The notes under the pieces were generated by a model, which was given only the letters and a program-made list of their open reading frames with translations, ran no database searches and was not told the DNA's origin. The position numbers and the translations under genes were made by a program. Positions 25,816 to 34,760 of a DNA stretch of 64,000 bases are shown here, one piece after another; within the stretch, counting starts at the first letter, position 1; each line of letters starts with the position of its first letter. Source of the stretch: Fibrobacter sp. UBA4297 (GTDB taxonomy: Bacteria; Fibrobacterota; Fibrobacteria; Fibrobacterales; Fibrobacteraceae); the NCBI RefSeq assembly GCF_002394865.1, contig NZ_DGUZ01000012.1, positions 133,905 through 197,904 of the forward strand. The letters run 5' to 3'.

Positions 25816-27023
25816 ATATTCCCGTCCAAAACTGTTCATCCTGTGCCGCTTGCGTCAATGCGTGCGCCCGCAACGCGATAACTATGCAGCTAGATGCCGA
25901 AGGGTTTTATCGTCCCGTCATTGATGCAGAAAAATGTGTTAAATGCGGAATGTGCGAACGAGTGTGCCCATGGAACAAGCCTGTTGAAAACCCGAATGCC
26001 GCAGATGTTTCGCCGAAAACGGTGGCAGCCTATGCGAAGAATGAGTCTGTCCGTTTGCAGTCTTCTAGCGGTGGTATTTTTACCGTTTTGGCGGAGCGCA
26101 TTTTAGATGATGGCGGCGTAGTTGTTGGTGTCGCTCAGTTGGGTAAAGCTCACTTCGGTCATATTGTTGTTGTCAACAAGGCTGAATTGTCTCGATTGCG
26201 TGGATCTAAGTATGTGCAGGCCGATGTCGGGCTTGTGTATCAAAAAATCCGTAGCCTGCTCAAGGCGGGACGCAAGGTGTTGTTTTCGGGAACCCCTTGC
26301 CAAGTTGCTGGCCTTTATGCGGTTCTCGGCAATGCGGCGACCTCTGCCGACTTGTTCACGGTTGATGTTGTGTGTCATGGTTCGCCTAGTGTGAAGGTCT
26401 TTGAAAAGTATGTTGCAGAAATTGAGAAAGACAAGTCGGCTCTTGTGAATTCCACCCGTTTTCGCGATAAGCGGAACGGGTGGAGATTGTTTTCAATGAC
26501 TTCGTCATTGAATACAATCTCTGGAGACTGTTTTCAATTTTCCAAAACGCTTCGCGAAGATAAGTTTATGCGCGTATTTTTGCAAAACATTTGCTTAAAT
26601 ACAAGCTGCGCCGATTGCCATTATGGGAAATTACCCCGCATCGCAGATATTACGCTTGGTGACTATTGGAATATTGCACAAGTTCATCCCGAGATGGATG
26701 ACAATAAGGGGACATCCGTTGTTTTGTTGAACACAGCCCACAGCAGAGGGCTTTTCGACTCCATAACTGATAAAGTTGTCCAATGTGAATCGTCTGTCGA
26801 TGCCGCTATTGCTGGCAATCCCTGCATTGTCCGCTCTAGTAAACAGCATCCCAAGCGTGTCGAGTTTTTTTCAAATTTAGATAAGTACGCGCTTGATTTA
26901 CTTGTAAAAATGTATTGTCCTTATCCTACTATAGTAAAAAAGCTATATTATCGCTTGAGGGAAGTGCTTGGGAAAATAAAAAGAATGGGGAAAATGTACA
27001 TATCGAATCTTACGATAAAATAA
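25812..27023 (+). CDS. Coenzyme F420 hydrogenase/dehydrogenase beta-subunit-like iron-sulphur protein
   Basis: A 403-residue protein. Two ferredoxin-like 4Fe-4S motifs lie at the N-terminus (CSSCAACVNACARNAI and CVKCGMCERVCPW). They are followed by QSSSGGIFTVLAERIL, LFSGTPCQVAGLYAVL and CADCHYGKLPRIADITLGDYWN, all typical of the FrhB/FdhB C-terminal family found next to pyruvyl transferases in capsule loci. The redox role there is not established. GC is higher than in the upstream genes. It overlaps the flippase by four bases and the following broken oxidoreductase by frame. Confidence 0.85.
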   Translation: MNIPVQNCSSCAACVNACARNAITMQLDAEGFYRPVIDAEKCVKCGMCERVCPWNKPVENPNAADVSPKTVAAYAKNESVRLQSSSGGIFTVLAERILDDGGVVVGVAQLGKAHFGHIVVVNKAELSRLRGSKYVQADVGLVYQKIRSLLKAGRKVLFSGTPCQVAGLYAVLGNAATSADLFTVDVVCHGSPSVKVFEKYVAEIEKDKSALVNSTRFRDKRNGWRLFSMTSSLNTISGDCFQFSKTLREDKFMRVFLQNICLNTSCADCHYGKLPRIADITLGDYWNIAQVHPEMDDNKGTSVVLLNTAHSRGLFDSITDKVVQCESSVDAAIAGNPCIVRSSKQHPKRVEFFSNLDKYALDLLVKMYCPYPTIVKKLYYRLREVLGKIKRMGKMYISNLTIK

Positions 27024-27505
27024 TCATCGGAGTCGGCCTGTATGGTCTGTACTCTGCTCTTTTCTGTGCAAAACGGGGAAATCGGGTATTGGTTCTCGAA
27101 AAAGATCCGGCTCCGTTTATGCGGGCGACCTACATCAACCAGGCGAGAGTGCACCAAGGATACCATTATCCGCGCTGCCTTTCTACGGCTATTAAGTCGG
27201 CTTATTATTTTGAGCGTTTCAACAAAGACCTTGATTTCTGCATTCATCGCGAATTTGAGAAGGTCTACGCTACGTCTGCGAAATATTCTTGGTCAGACCA
27301 CAAACAGATTATGGACTTTTGCAAGGCTGCAAAAATTCCGTGCCAGGAAATACATCCTGGTCAGTTCTTTAAAGACGACATGTGTGATGGCGTTTTTTTG
27401 ACACGTGAATACACGTACGATGCGATGATTCTTCGCGACTATTTTGTGCAGAAACTTTTTAAATACACAAACGTCACGAAGTTGCCATCAACGCAGATGT
27501 GGTAA
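26915..27505 (+). pseudogene. FAD-dependent oxidoreductase, truncated by an IS21-type remnant
   Basis: From 27011 the frame reads YDKIIIGVGLYGLYSALFCA (FAD-binding Rossmann loop). LVLEKDPAPFMRATYINQAR, VHQGYHYPRCLSTAIKS and FLTREYTYDAMILRDYF follow, matching the N-terminal half of amino-acid-oxidase-like proteins of about 350-400 residues. Homology stops near 27480, where minus-strand transposase sequence begins; the last residues up to 27505 are read-through. No ATG precedes the homology in frame, so the start is unclear. Probably non-functional. Confidence 0.8.
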
Positions 27506-28142
27506 TTGAACTGGACCGTGAAACTGCGCCAAAAAGCGTTTTCGTAGCGCGTCCGGGGCAGCGGCAAGAGGAACGTTCTCTCTTTCAGGTCGAACAGTCC
27601 TTTTCTGCGGCCCTCCTTCTTTTGGAAGGGCTTTTCGTTGTATTCGACAAGCAAGTCTTTTTCTGTTCTCCTGTTTCGGAATCGATGATGTATGCGGGAT
27701 CACCAGCCCAGTCAACTTCAATCTGTTCGCCGGGCTTGCGGTTGATATGCATGGTCGCTCTGCGGACTCGTTCATCCTGCAGGATGTAGTGGCAGAACTG
27801 TGAATACATGAGCGGCTTGGCCCCTTGAAGCCTGCATTCCTCAAGATATTCTGCCCAGAGGAGCTTCTTGTTCACGCAGTTTCTAAGCAGTTCGTTTTTG
27901 ACATGCTCAAAATCAGACATTTTCCTGTCTGTGGTTTTCTTGGCCGTATTTCCATCGGGATGAATAATTTTGTCAATTTCCCTATCGGTTAGGCTTTCTT
28001 CCAGCGGCCAGCGGAGATTGTGTTCTTGAGCAAGTTTCAAGACCCTGTTGACGGTCTTCTTCGATACATGGCAACTTGATGCGATGTCGTTTTGGCTTAA
28101 TCCCAGGCTTCGTAGCCTGAGGATTTCGCGGTATTTGGTCAT
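27485..28142 (-). pseudogene. istA: istA-like transposase with internal deletion and frameshift
   Basis: The N-terminal part (ATG at 28142) has the helix-turn-helix LRSLGLSQNDIASSCHVSKK and runs to GEQIEVDWAGDPAYI, the start of the integrase core. Sequence then jumps, in a different frame, to the C-terminal part: EYNEKPFQKKEG, KERTFLLPLP and VQFNYHICVDGN. The rest of the DDE core is absent. The first frame stops at 27585; the second runs into the oxidoreductase fragment near 27485. The protein cannot be active. Confidence 0.85.
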
Positions 28143-28284
28143 TTGACCTCCTGTCTATTTTATCTGCACGGAATTGTGCTGAATAAAATTAGACAGGTTT
28201 CCTTGATGCCGGAATTGAGGTTCCCATCAAAACGGTACGCCGGTTTCCATTACTCCGGTTTCATGGTGTATTTTGCTCCGGTAT
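27485..28284 (-). mobile_element. IS21-family insertion sequence remnant
   Basis: The remnant holds a broken istA (27485-28142) and the upstream end (28143-28284). That end contains repeated CCGG-centred motifs (GCCGGAATT, GCCGGTTTCC, CTCCGGTTTC, CTCCGGTATA), as in the multiple terminal repeats of IS21 elements. No istB is present and the far end is missing. It lies exactly between the two convergent polysaccharide gene sets, with a broken gene on each side. Confidence 0.8.
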
Positions 28285-28468
28285 ATTCACAATTATAGCT
28301 GCACAATGTTATATTATAAATGCAGATCATCAATTTGATAAAGGACGACTAATTCGGGAACAGCCCCATAAAGTAGCAGATATTTCAATAGGCTCTGATG
28401 TATGGATTGGTAACGTCTCCATTGTAAGCTTCCCCATAATTACCAACTACCTGTCAACTACCCATTGA
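28285..28468 (+). pseudogene. Fragment of a WcaB/WcaF-like hexapeptide acetyltransferase
   Basis: In frame from about 28292 the sequence reads IIAAQCYIINADHQFDKGRL, then REQPHKVADISIGSDVWIGN, which is the central part of a hexapeptide O-acetyltransferase (active-site His in NADHQ). The N-terminus is missing at the IS end. After VWIGN the expected continuation is lost, and the frame ends at TGA 28466-28468, overlapping the tail of the convergent acyltransferase. It is a relic of a rightward gene beyond the IS. Confidence 0.8.
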
Positions 28469-29558
28469 AAAATTTATATTTCTTCGCAAGAAAATTCGGT
28501 ATTTGTTGGACTTTTAGTAATTTGAATAAAGCATATCTAATCGTATCTATACACAAACAGACAACAAATATCATTAATGAATACACAATGACTCCTACAA
28601 ATAGTCTAAATGGGTTCGTTGAGACAATTGAAATAAATGAATCTTTTATAACATGACCATAAATGAAATGATTCGTATGGATTAGATAAACGCTAAATGA
28701 TAGCACACTCGAGAATGTTAACATTTTTTTACATAACATATTTTTTATGTTTAGCTTTCCAAAAAAAGATACTAAAGCTATTGCAGATACAATCACTAAT
28801 ATAGAAGTGTAATCAATAAATATATTTACATCTTTTTCCTTTTTTAATAAATGGAATATAATGAAATGCGAAAAGTATTTTATAAGCCAAATGGAAAATA
28901 TTGAAGCAAAATAAATTATTAGACTTTTTGTGGGCGATATATTTAAAGGATACTTTTTTAGGTATGCACCGATTATATAACAACAGGAAAGCCATATCGC
29001 TGAATATCCATGTAAAAGCCCAAAAGATTTTATATCTCCGAGATTCATTATTGGAAGTAATGAAAAAACAATTATTATTGTAATGCAAAGATTTCGGTGA
29101 GTTCTTTTTTCTATAGAATTAATAAACATATTAATAAATGGAATGAAAAAGTACATTCCAAAATATGCCGTAAAATACCAGTATTGTCCACTTACAACCG
29201 GAAAAAATGATTTGATTATTGATATTTTTGAAGGTACATATATTGACGACAGAAAAGGAATAAAATAAAAAGAAAGGGATATCAATGTAGAATAGAAAAA
29301 CACAGTAAGCCATAATGGTATTATTTTAAAACCGTTGATTTTTTTCTCAACCATTAAATAGCCCGTTATCATAGCAAATACATCAACAGCACAATAAGCC
29401 GATATTTCAAGAAACCAAGCGACATAATAATTAAAAGAAAAATTTTCGCAATTTCCTAAGATTCCTCCACATCCAAGGACATGAAGTTGTACGACCATAT
29501 ACATGGAGATAATTTTTAATAAATCTATGCCGTAATTTCTTTCTTGTTTTTCATTCAT
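28458..29558 (-). CDS. Acyltransferase 3 family membrane O-acyltransferase
   Basis: A 366-residue polytopic protein with about ten hydrophobic helices. It begins GIDLLKIISMYMVVQLHVLGCGG (read in two parts: the R/K-G-I-D-x-L start and the helix-1 histidine of the OafA/WecH family), followed by AVDVFAMITGYL and SVLSFSVYLIHTNHF. It would acetylate or succinylate a sugar in the membrane. It is the last gene of the leftward operon and converges on the acetyltransferase fragment. Confidence 0.88.
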   Translation of the reverse strand: MNEKQERNYGIDLLKIISMYMVVQLHVLGCGGILGNCENFSFNYYVAWFLEISAYCAVDVFAMITGYLMVEKKINGFKIIPLWLTVFFYSTLISLSFYFIPFLSSIYVPSKISIIKSFFPVVSGQYWYFTAYFGMYFFIPFINMFINSIEKRTHRNLCITIIIVFSLLPIMNLGDIKSFGLLHGYSAIWLSCCYIIGAYLKKYPLNISPTKSLIIYFASIFSIWLIKYFSHFIIFHLLKKEKDVNIFIDYTSILVIVSAIALVSFFGKLNIKNMLCKKMLTFSSVLSFSVYLIHTNHFIYGHVIKDSFISIVSTNPFRLFVGVIVYSLMIFVVCLCIDTIRYALFKLLKVQQIPNFLAKKYKFFNG

Positions 29559-29589
29559 CGTTCTAATGATAGTTGATGTTTATTAATGA

Positions 29590-30600
29590 TTAGTTTTCCA
29601 GAGCATTTTTCAACCAGTTCAGTGAAAAGCCTCTCATTTCTTCAATTTTATTTGAATTATATAATTTCAAAAGAGAATCAAATCGTGCAGAACCTCTTTT
29701 TTTGTTATACAAGCACTTGAACTCTTTACCAAAAATTATTGAAAAAACCGTTCCATGGAATGAATCCGTCACCACGTAAGAGGCGTCACGGAACATGGCA
29801 AGCCATTCAGGAATAGATAACGAGGCTTTTGAACCAGCTTCAAAGAATTTAAGCGTAAGTCCTTGTTTGGTCGCAATAGACTCGCACTGAGCAAGAACTG
29901 CATCATTTTTGTCTAAGACATATGCAGCAAGAAATCGTTCCCGAACAACAGGAACATCTTTGCAAACTTCACAATAATCTTCTTTATCAAGCAACAATGT
30001 CGGATCAAGAACCCAGGTTGCATCTACGCCAAGATGTTCTTTACACAGTTTCATCCCAGATTCTTCTCGTACGCTTATCGCATCAAATTTTTTTGCCAAC
30101 ATCGAGCATTTTTCTGTTTGCTCAGGACTGAATTCCCATTGATCGGAACCAAAAGAAACAGCATACGCCACACGCCTTAATTTCTTATCATATTTACAAA
30201 AATCAAGAAAGACATCCTTTTCGACATAGGGAATAAATTTTGGGCGCCAAATTTGATCGCTTCCGACAATGAACATGTCAAAATTGTCTAATTTTTTTGT
30301 ATTTCTATAATTGAAAACCGACTTTGTTTTTGAAATATATTTGTGAACAAAAATTGAAAAGATTTTTTTTCGATCTCCCCTAAATTTCCGATTTAAAGAA
30401 AAAGAAACCTTTTTTCCCACAATACTTAAAACTAATTCCTTTATAAGATTTTTCAAAAAAAGGACATATGGGGTTTTGGGTATATAATCTATTGTGATTG
30501 GATTGTGGCCTATTTTCTTCAAAATAACTTGTAATGCAAAATTTTGTAAAATTCCGCCATAATTGTTTAACAATGGTTGTGTGATAATACCAATTTGCAT
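29590..30600 (-). CDS. Polysaccharide pyruvyl transferase family protein
   Basis: A 336-residue protein. LLNNYGGILQNFALQVILKK, FIVGSDQIWRPKFIP, VAYAVSFGSDQWEF, SVREESGMKLCKEHLG and VTDSFHGTVFSIIFGKEF match the family and resemble its counterpart at 22635-23714. It probably adds a pyruvate ketal, giving negative charge. Between GT2 and acyltransferase genes in the leftward operon. Confidence 0.9.
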   Translation of the reverse strand: MQIGIITQPLLNNYGGILQNFALQVILKKIGHNPITIDYIPKTPYVLFLKNLIKELVLSIVGKKVSFSLNRKFRGDRKKIFSIFVHKYISKTKSVFNYRNTKKLDNFDMFIVGSDQIWRPKFIPYVEKDVFLDFCKYDKKLRRVAYAVSFGSDQWEFSPEQTEKCSMLAKKFDAISVREESGMKLCKEHLGVDATWVLDPTLLLDKEDYCEVCKDVPVVRERFLAAYVLDKNDAVLAQCESIATKQGLTLKFFEAGSKASLSIPEWLAMFRDASYVVTDSFHGTVFSIIFGKEFKCLYNKKRGSARFDSLLKLYNSNKIEEMRGFSLNWLKNALEN

Positions 30601-30635
30601 TCTTTCTCAATCCTTTTTATATGTTTAATAGTAGA

Positions 30636-31649
30636 TTAGACTACAGTTCTAAAAATCTTATGTTTTATAAATGCCAGCAAGTTCAACACAGTCTGATGTA
30701 TTTTAAAATACATCACTATGATTTTTTCATTTTTACCAGAGATTACAAGCTTGAGCGCATTATGTAAGGGGCGTTTAAAAGAAAAACAAGAACCTTCTAA
30801 CAGTCTCTGATTAATTTCGGGATATGTGTTTACAATTTCATCTTTTTCAATGTCCTCTGGTTTTTTCAGAAAATGCCATAACAATCCTAATTTTAAATCC
30901 CTTTTAACATAATAAAAATCTATAGCATTTCCGAAATTAGATTCAAAGAAATTTATAAAATATTTTTTTGATTCTTCTTTTTTTCTTGAAATGCTGGAAA
31001 CAACACTGGTACCATTTGAAACTCGGTCATAATGATAAAACGGCATTGGCAAATAAGCAACCTTAATGTCGTCTTGAAGTATTCTACAGCAAACAAACAA
31101 GTCTTCCCACATGATCATTTTATTTGGAAAAGATATATTGTTCTTTGCATAGCAAGAATGTCTAACTAGTTTATTACAGCAACTTCCATGAATATTCCAG
31201 GATAACAACTGTTTCAGTATTTCAAAATGATTCAAACTATTTGGTTTTTGAACATTGCGGAATGATCCAAATTTTGATTCAATCATAAAATCACAAATTA
31301 CCATATCGGCATTCTTCGTTTCTGCGGCTTGGTATAGTGATTGTAGCATATTACTGTCAATCCAATCATCTGGATCCATATGTATAGAATATATACCTGT
31401 AGCGTTATCTATCCCACATTGTCTTGCGGAACTTACCCCACCATTTTTCTTATGAAAAACTCTAAAACGAGAATCTTTTTTTGCATATTCATCACAGATT
31501 TTAGGACTATTGTCTGTTGATCCATCATCTATTAGTATGCATTCCCACTCTGTCAAAGTCTGAGCAAGAACGCTCTCCAAAGCTCGTTTCAAGAGATGTT
31601 CCATATTATAAATTGGAACTATTACAGAAATTAATGGTAGCTTATTCAT
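30636..31649 (-). CDS. Family 2 glycosyltransferase
   Basis: A 337-residue GT-A enzyme. LISVIVPIYNMEHLLKRAL, CILIDDGSTDNSPKICDEY, NGGVSSARQCGIDNATG and IHMDPDDWID (DxDD) are standard motifs, and IMWEDLFVCCRIL provides the acidic ED. The C-terminus is basic and hydrophobic, perhaps membrane-associating. Four bases separate it from the upstream GT2. Confidence 0.9.
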   Translation of the reverse strand: MNKLPLISVIVPIYNMEHLLKRALESVLAQTLTEWECILIDDGSTDNSPKICDEYAKKDSRFRVFHKKNGGVSSARQCGIDNATGIYSIHMDPDDWIDSNMLQSLYQAAETKNADMVICDFMIESKFGSFRNVQKPNSLNHFEILKQLLSWNIHGSCCNKLVRHSCYAKNNISFPNKMIMWEDLFVCCRILQDDIKVAYLPMPFYHYDRVSNGTSVVSSISRKKEESKKYFINFFESNFGNAIDFYYVKRDLKLGLLWHFLKKPEDIEKDEIVNTYPEINQRLLEGSCFSFKRPLHNALKLVISGKNEKIIVMYFKIHQTVLNLLAFIKHKIFRTVV

Positions 31650-31652
31650 ATT

Positions 31653-32717
31653 TTATATCTTTTTATTAAAAGTTAAATAGAACGTTGATTTTATCAATTT
31701 TCTCAAAAAAAAGCTAGAACAATTCAGCATTTTTATCATTGCGAGAAAAAAATAAAGCATTATAAATTTTTTCTTTTTAAACAGCGCAAGACTCAAATTT
31801 TTTAAACCATTTCCAGTTTTATACGATTTCAGAAACTGATTGTAATATTCAGAGTCTCGTTCTATTTCCAAAATTGAAATTTTCTCTTTTATCGATGTCT
31901 TTAGCCTTGATATTTTTAATAAGTTTGAATAAAAAATAGATGCGCAAAATTTTCCATAATCATCCCAATCTTCTTGAGAATATAGATTCTTTTCTTTTAG
32001 AAAGTTATAAGCAAAAAATCTAACAGGATTACCAGGAACATAAAACCTGCTAGACGCATTATGTGAAATGCTATTCATATTTACACGATAGTTATAAAAG
32101 ATATCAGGAACAAATAGTACGCAGTCCGATTTATCCATTATTTCTACAGTTTGAACGAGATCTTCTGCATGCCGGATTATTTCAAAGACCTTATCATTAT
32201 TTGATGGAATACAATTCTTTTTAAAAGCTTTTAAACACATGGAATTGTAATACGTATCTCCCAAAATTTTTTTGAACAACAATCTTTTATCTTTGATCAG
32301 CTCGATTTTATCATTTATTTTTTTATCTAAGTAAGATTCGCCCTTAAAAAAACGTTTCCAGTTGTAATATATGCAATCGCAGTTGTATTTCATGAAATAC
32401 TGGTTAAGTTTATCCAATGTTTCTGGTTCCCAAAAATCATCAGAATCTAAACACAAGATTATATTACCAGAAGCCTTTGAAAATGCGAAATTTCGAGTAG
32501 CGATCTGCCCTTCATTTTTTTTAGAAAAAACTCTTATCCTGTTATCTTTTTTTTCATATTCTTTACAAATTTTTAAGCTATCGTCTCTGGAGCCATCATC
32601 GACTAAAATCAATTCAAAAAATTTATAAGTCTGTTTTAAAACAGATTCTATGCATTCAGAAACATACTTTTCCACATTGTAAACAGGAACGCAAATGCTA
32701 AATAAAAAATGGTTCAT
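31653..32717 (-). CDS. Family 2 glycosyltransferase
   Basis: A 354-residue GT-A enzyme. FSICVPVYNVEKYVSECI, LILVDDGSRDDSLKICKEY, NEGQIATRNFAFSKASG and LCLDSDDFWEP are the core motifs. RHAEDLVQTVEIM carries the later acidic pair. The start overlaps the end of the CapA-like gene by 20 bases. Very AT-rich. Confidence 0.9.
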   Translation of the reverse strand: MNHFLFSICVPVYNVEKYVSECIESVLKQTYKFFELILVDDGSRDDSLKICKEYEKKDNRIRVFSKKNEGQIATRNFAFSKASGNIILCLDSDDFWEPETLDKLNQYFMKYNCDCIYYNWKRFFKGESYLDKKINDKIELIKDKRLLFKKILGDTYYNSMCLKAFKKNCIPSNNDKVFEIIRHAEDLVQTVEIMDKSDCVLFVPDIFYNYRVNMNSISHNASSRFYVPGNPVRFFAYNFLKEKNLYSQEDWDDYGKFCASIFYSNLLKISRLKTSIKEKISILEIERDSEYYNQFLKSYKTGNGLKNLSLALFKKKKFIMLYFFLAMIKMLNCSSFFLRKLIKSTFYLTFNKKI

Positions 32718-33837
32718 TTTTTAATCCTTCAACAAATAATTCTCGATGAGCTTCACACTCAATAAAATTTCTTATGGCCAACAACTCTTTCGTTCTAAAC
32801 CGACTAATGATAAAATCAGTCATTTTATATCTACTCAATTTGTTAAAAAATTTTAATGCAAATTTATGACCATATCCAGAACAAGTCAATAAATAATGAT
32901 TTAGCATATCCTTGGCAAATTTGGAATATTCCCTCTTAACAAATTCAGCGTTCTTTATCTGTTCACTCCGATGATAGAAATCAGATATGATATTCTTTGC
33001 AGCATCATTCTTAGCCAAGCGAATACCACAACCATGCTTTTCAAGCGGAATATAATCAATCCTAAAATCATCCTTAATTTCAATCAATAGACTAGTTTGT
33101 GATAAAGATGCGTTAATAGAATTAAAAATAAAATTTCCCTGTCCATAAACAATAGTTCCATCATGGTATTTTTCTTCACATCCAATGCAATGACTATGCT
33201 GGCAAATTACCAAGTCGGCACCTTTTTGTACAAATTTACGGCATATATGCTGTAACATTGGCGAAGGATAACGATAATACTCTTTACCTCCATGATACAG
33301 AACAATCACATAATCGCAATCCTTCTTTAGATTCACAACGTGATCAAAAGATTCAAGCGGGTCAAAAGGATTTGCACCGGGTTTATTCCCCTCTGCAATA
33401 GAAAACTCATGTTCTGCACATGCGTAAACACCGATCTTTTTATCGTTTATATAAAATACAAAAGGCTTTGCTGCAACTTCCAAATTTTTCCCAGCACCCA
33501 AAAAAGAAATATTCTCTTTTTCAAGAATCGAAATAGTAGACTCTAGCCCAGCATTACCATGGTCCATAATATGGTTGTTAGCGAGTGTCAGCAGGTCTGC
33601 ACCAATAGATTTTAACCCTTTCGCGGTTGATACTTCAGCTTTTAAATTAGGACCACATTTCTGAATGGGTGTATCGGCATTGACTAGAGGGCATTCAAGA
33701 TTGAAAATACGGTAATCAGACTTGCTCAGCAAATTAAGTAAACCGACGCCCACCACATCTTGCATATTGCCAGAGGCAAAATATACATTATTTGACTTTG
33801 TAGGGACAATATCTGCACCAATTAAAATGGACATCAT
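32698..33837 (-). CDS. CapA family protein (PGA_cap metallophosphatase-like)
   Basis: A 379-residue member of the capsule-biosynthesis CapA family (calcineurin-like fold). ILIGADIVP, FNLECPLV, LTLANNHIMDHGNAGL, VLYHGGKEYYRYPS, DLVICQHSHCIGCEEKY and VYGQGNFIFNS show the metal-binding D, N and H residues. In poly-gamma-glutamate producers CapA helps polymer export or modification. Here, with a TupA-like ATP-grasp next door, it may act on amino-acid substituents (inference). Start at 33837 gives an ATGA overlap with the upstream stop; the frame is open to 33867. Confidence 0.85.
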   Translation of the reverse strand: MMSILIGADIVPTKSNNVYFASGNMQDVVGVGLLNLLSKSDYRIFNLECPLVNADTPIQKCGPNLKAEVSTAKGLKSIGADLLTLANNHIMDHGNAGLESTISILEKENISFLGAGKNLEVAAKPFVFYINDKKIGVYACAEHEFSIAEGNKPGANPFDPLESFDHVVNLKKDCDYVIVLYHGGKEYYRYPSPMLQHICRKFVQKGADLVICQHSHCIGCEEKYHDGTIVYGQGNFIFNSINASLSQTSLLIEIKDDFRIDYIPLEKHGCGIRLAKNDAAKNIISDFYHRSEQIKNAEFVKREYSKFAKDMLNHYLLTCSGYGHKFALKFFNKLSRYKMTDFIISRFRTKELLAIRNFIECEAHRELFVEGLKNEPFFI

Positions 33838-34760
33838 TGAATCCTTTTTGAAGGAAGTTGCAGCCATTCTCCAAATTTATAATCCCATTCAATCGGACAA
33901 AAAGGACACATTCCACTATGATGAGAAAATGTCATTTCTCCAAAATAAATTTTATCATCAATCTCATACAAATCCACTCGTACATGGGGAATCCCCGATG
34001 ATAGCTTTTCTGCTAAAGAAATCATTTTTTCATACATTTTAGGCTTTTGAGGTTGAATTTTGGCATTTGGATGACCGTTTGTGATTGGCAAATGATTGAA
34101 ATTTCTGTCAAAAAAATCAAATTTTGTATCTTCATTTACCTTCAATCTATCTGATGCGATAAAAAGAGCCTTAACGATTCCATCAAAGCAAAAAAACTTA
34201 TAATCTCTTAATTCTCCACTCTCATCCTCCATGTATTTTTCCGCGATTATTCGTGGGGGGATGTGTTTATATTGCCATTCTCTCAATTCCTTATATAAGG
34301 ATCTTTTTAACCCGTTATTAAGATGATTTATAGCCTTTTTTTTATCAAAATTTGATTTGTCCCTACATATAATAACATCACCTCCGCCACCATTGGTTGT
34401 TTTCAATACGAATTGATTCGGCAATTTGTCAAAATCTATATCATCAGCATTCTCCCATACACCAAGTGTAGGTATTACGTGATCCTCGCCTATTTTATCA
34501 GCCACCCACTTTTTAACAGCATACTTATCAACAAGCGTTGTATAAAGTGGATTGCGATTGTAAAGTTTTAGCCACTGTATTTTTTCGCTAAAAGATTTTG
34601 GAGTCTTTAAATTCAATCGATACCCCATCCTTAATCGAAACTGTAGTTGTAAATACAGTTTATCAGGAAATAAGAAACTTATTTTTCCAATTAAAGCACT
34701 TATAAAGGTTAATTTATTATCTTTAAACAGTGTGATTGCTGTAGATAACTTGCTCATCAC
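33834..34760 (-). CDS. ATP-grasp protein, TupA-like (teichuronopeptide biosynthesis)
   Basis: A 308-residue protein. SFSEKIQWLKLYNRNPLYT, VDKYAVKKWV, FVLKTTNGGGGDVIICRD, RIIAEKYMEDESGELRDYKF and PHVRVDLYEIDDKIYFGEMT are the conserved blocks of the TupA-like ATP-grasp family found in capsule loci. These enzymes are thought to join amino acids or other amines to uronic acids. It overlaps the upstream polymerase gene by 38 bases and the CapA gene by an ATGA junction. Confidence 0.88.
   Translation of the reverse strand: MMSKLSTAITLFKDNKLTFISALIGKISFLFPDKLYLQLQFRLRMGYRLNLKTPKSFSEKIQWLKLYNRNPLYTTLVDKYAVKKWVADKIGEDHVIPTLGVWENADDIDFDKLPNQFVLKTTNGGGGDVIICRDKSNFDKKKAINHLNNGLKRSLYKELREWQYKHIPPRIIAEKYMEDESGELRDYKFFCFDGIVKALFIASDRLKVNEDTKFDFFDRNFNHLPITNGHPNAKIQPQKPKMYEKMISLAEKLSSGIPHVRVDLYEIDDKIYFGEMTFSHHSGMCPFCPIEWDYKFGEWLQLPSKRIQ

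Noticed and set aside
27499..27789. 96-codon plus-strand frame in the IS remnant
   Set aside because: It is the reverse of istA coding sequence and has no features of its own.
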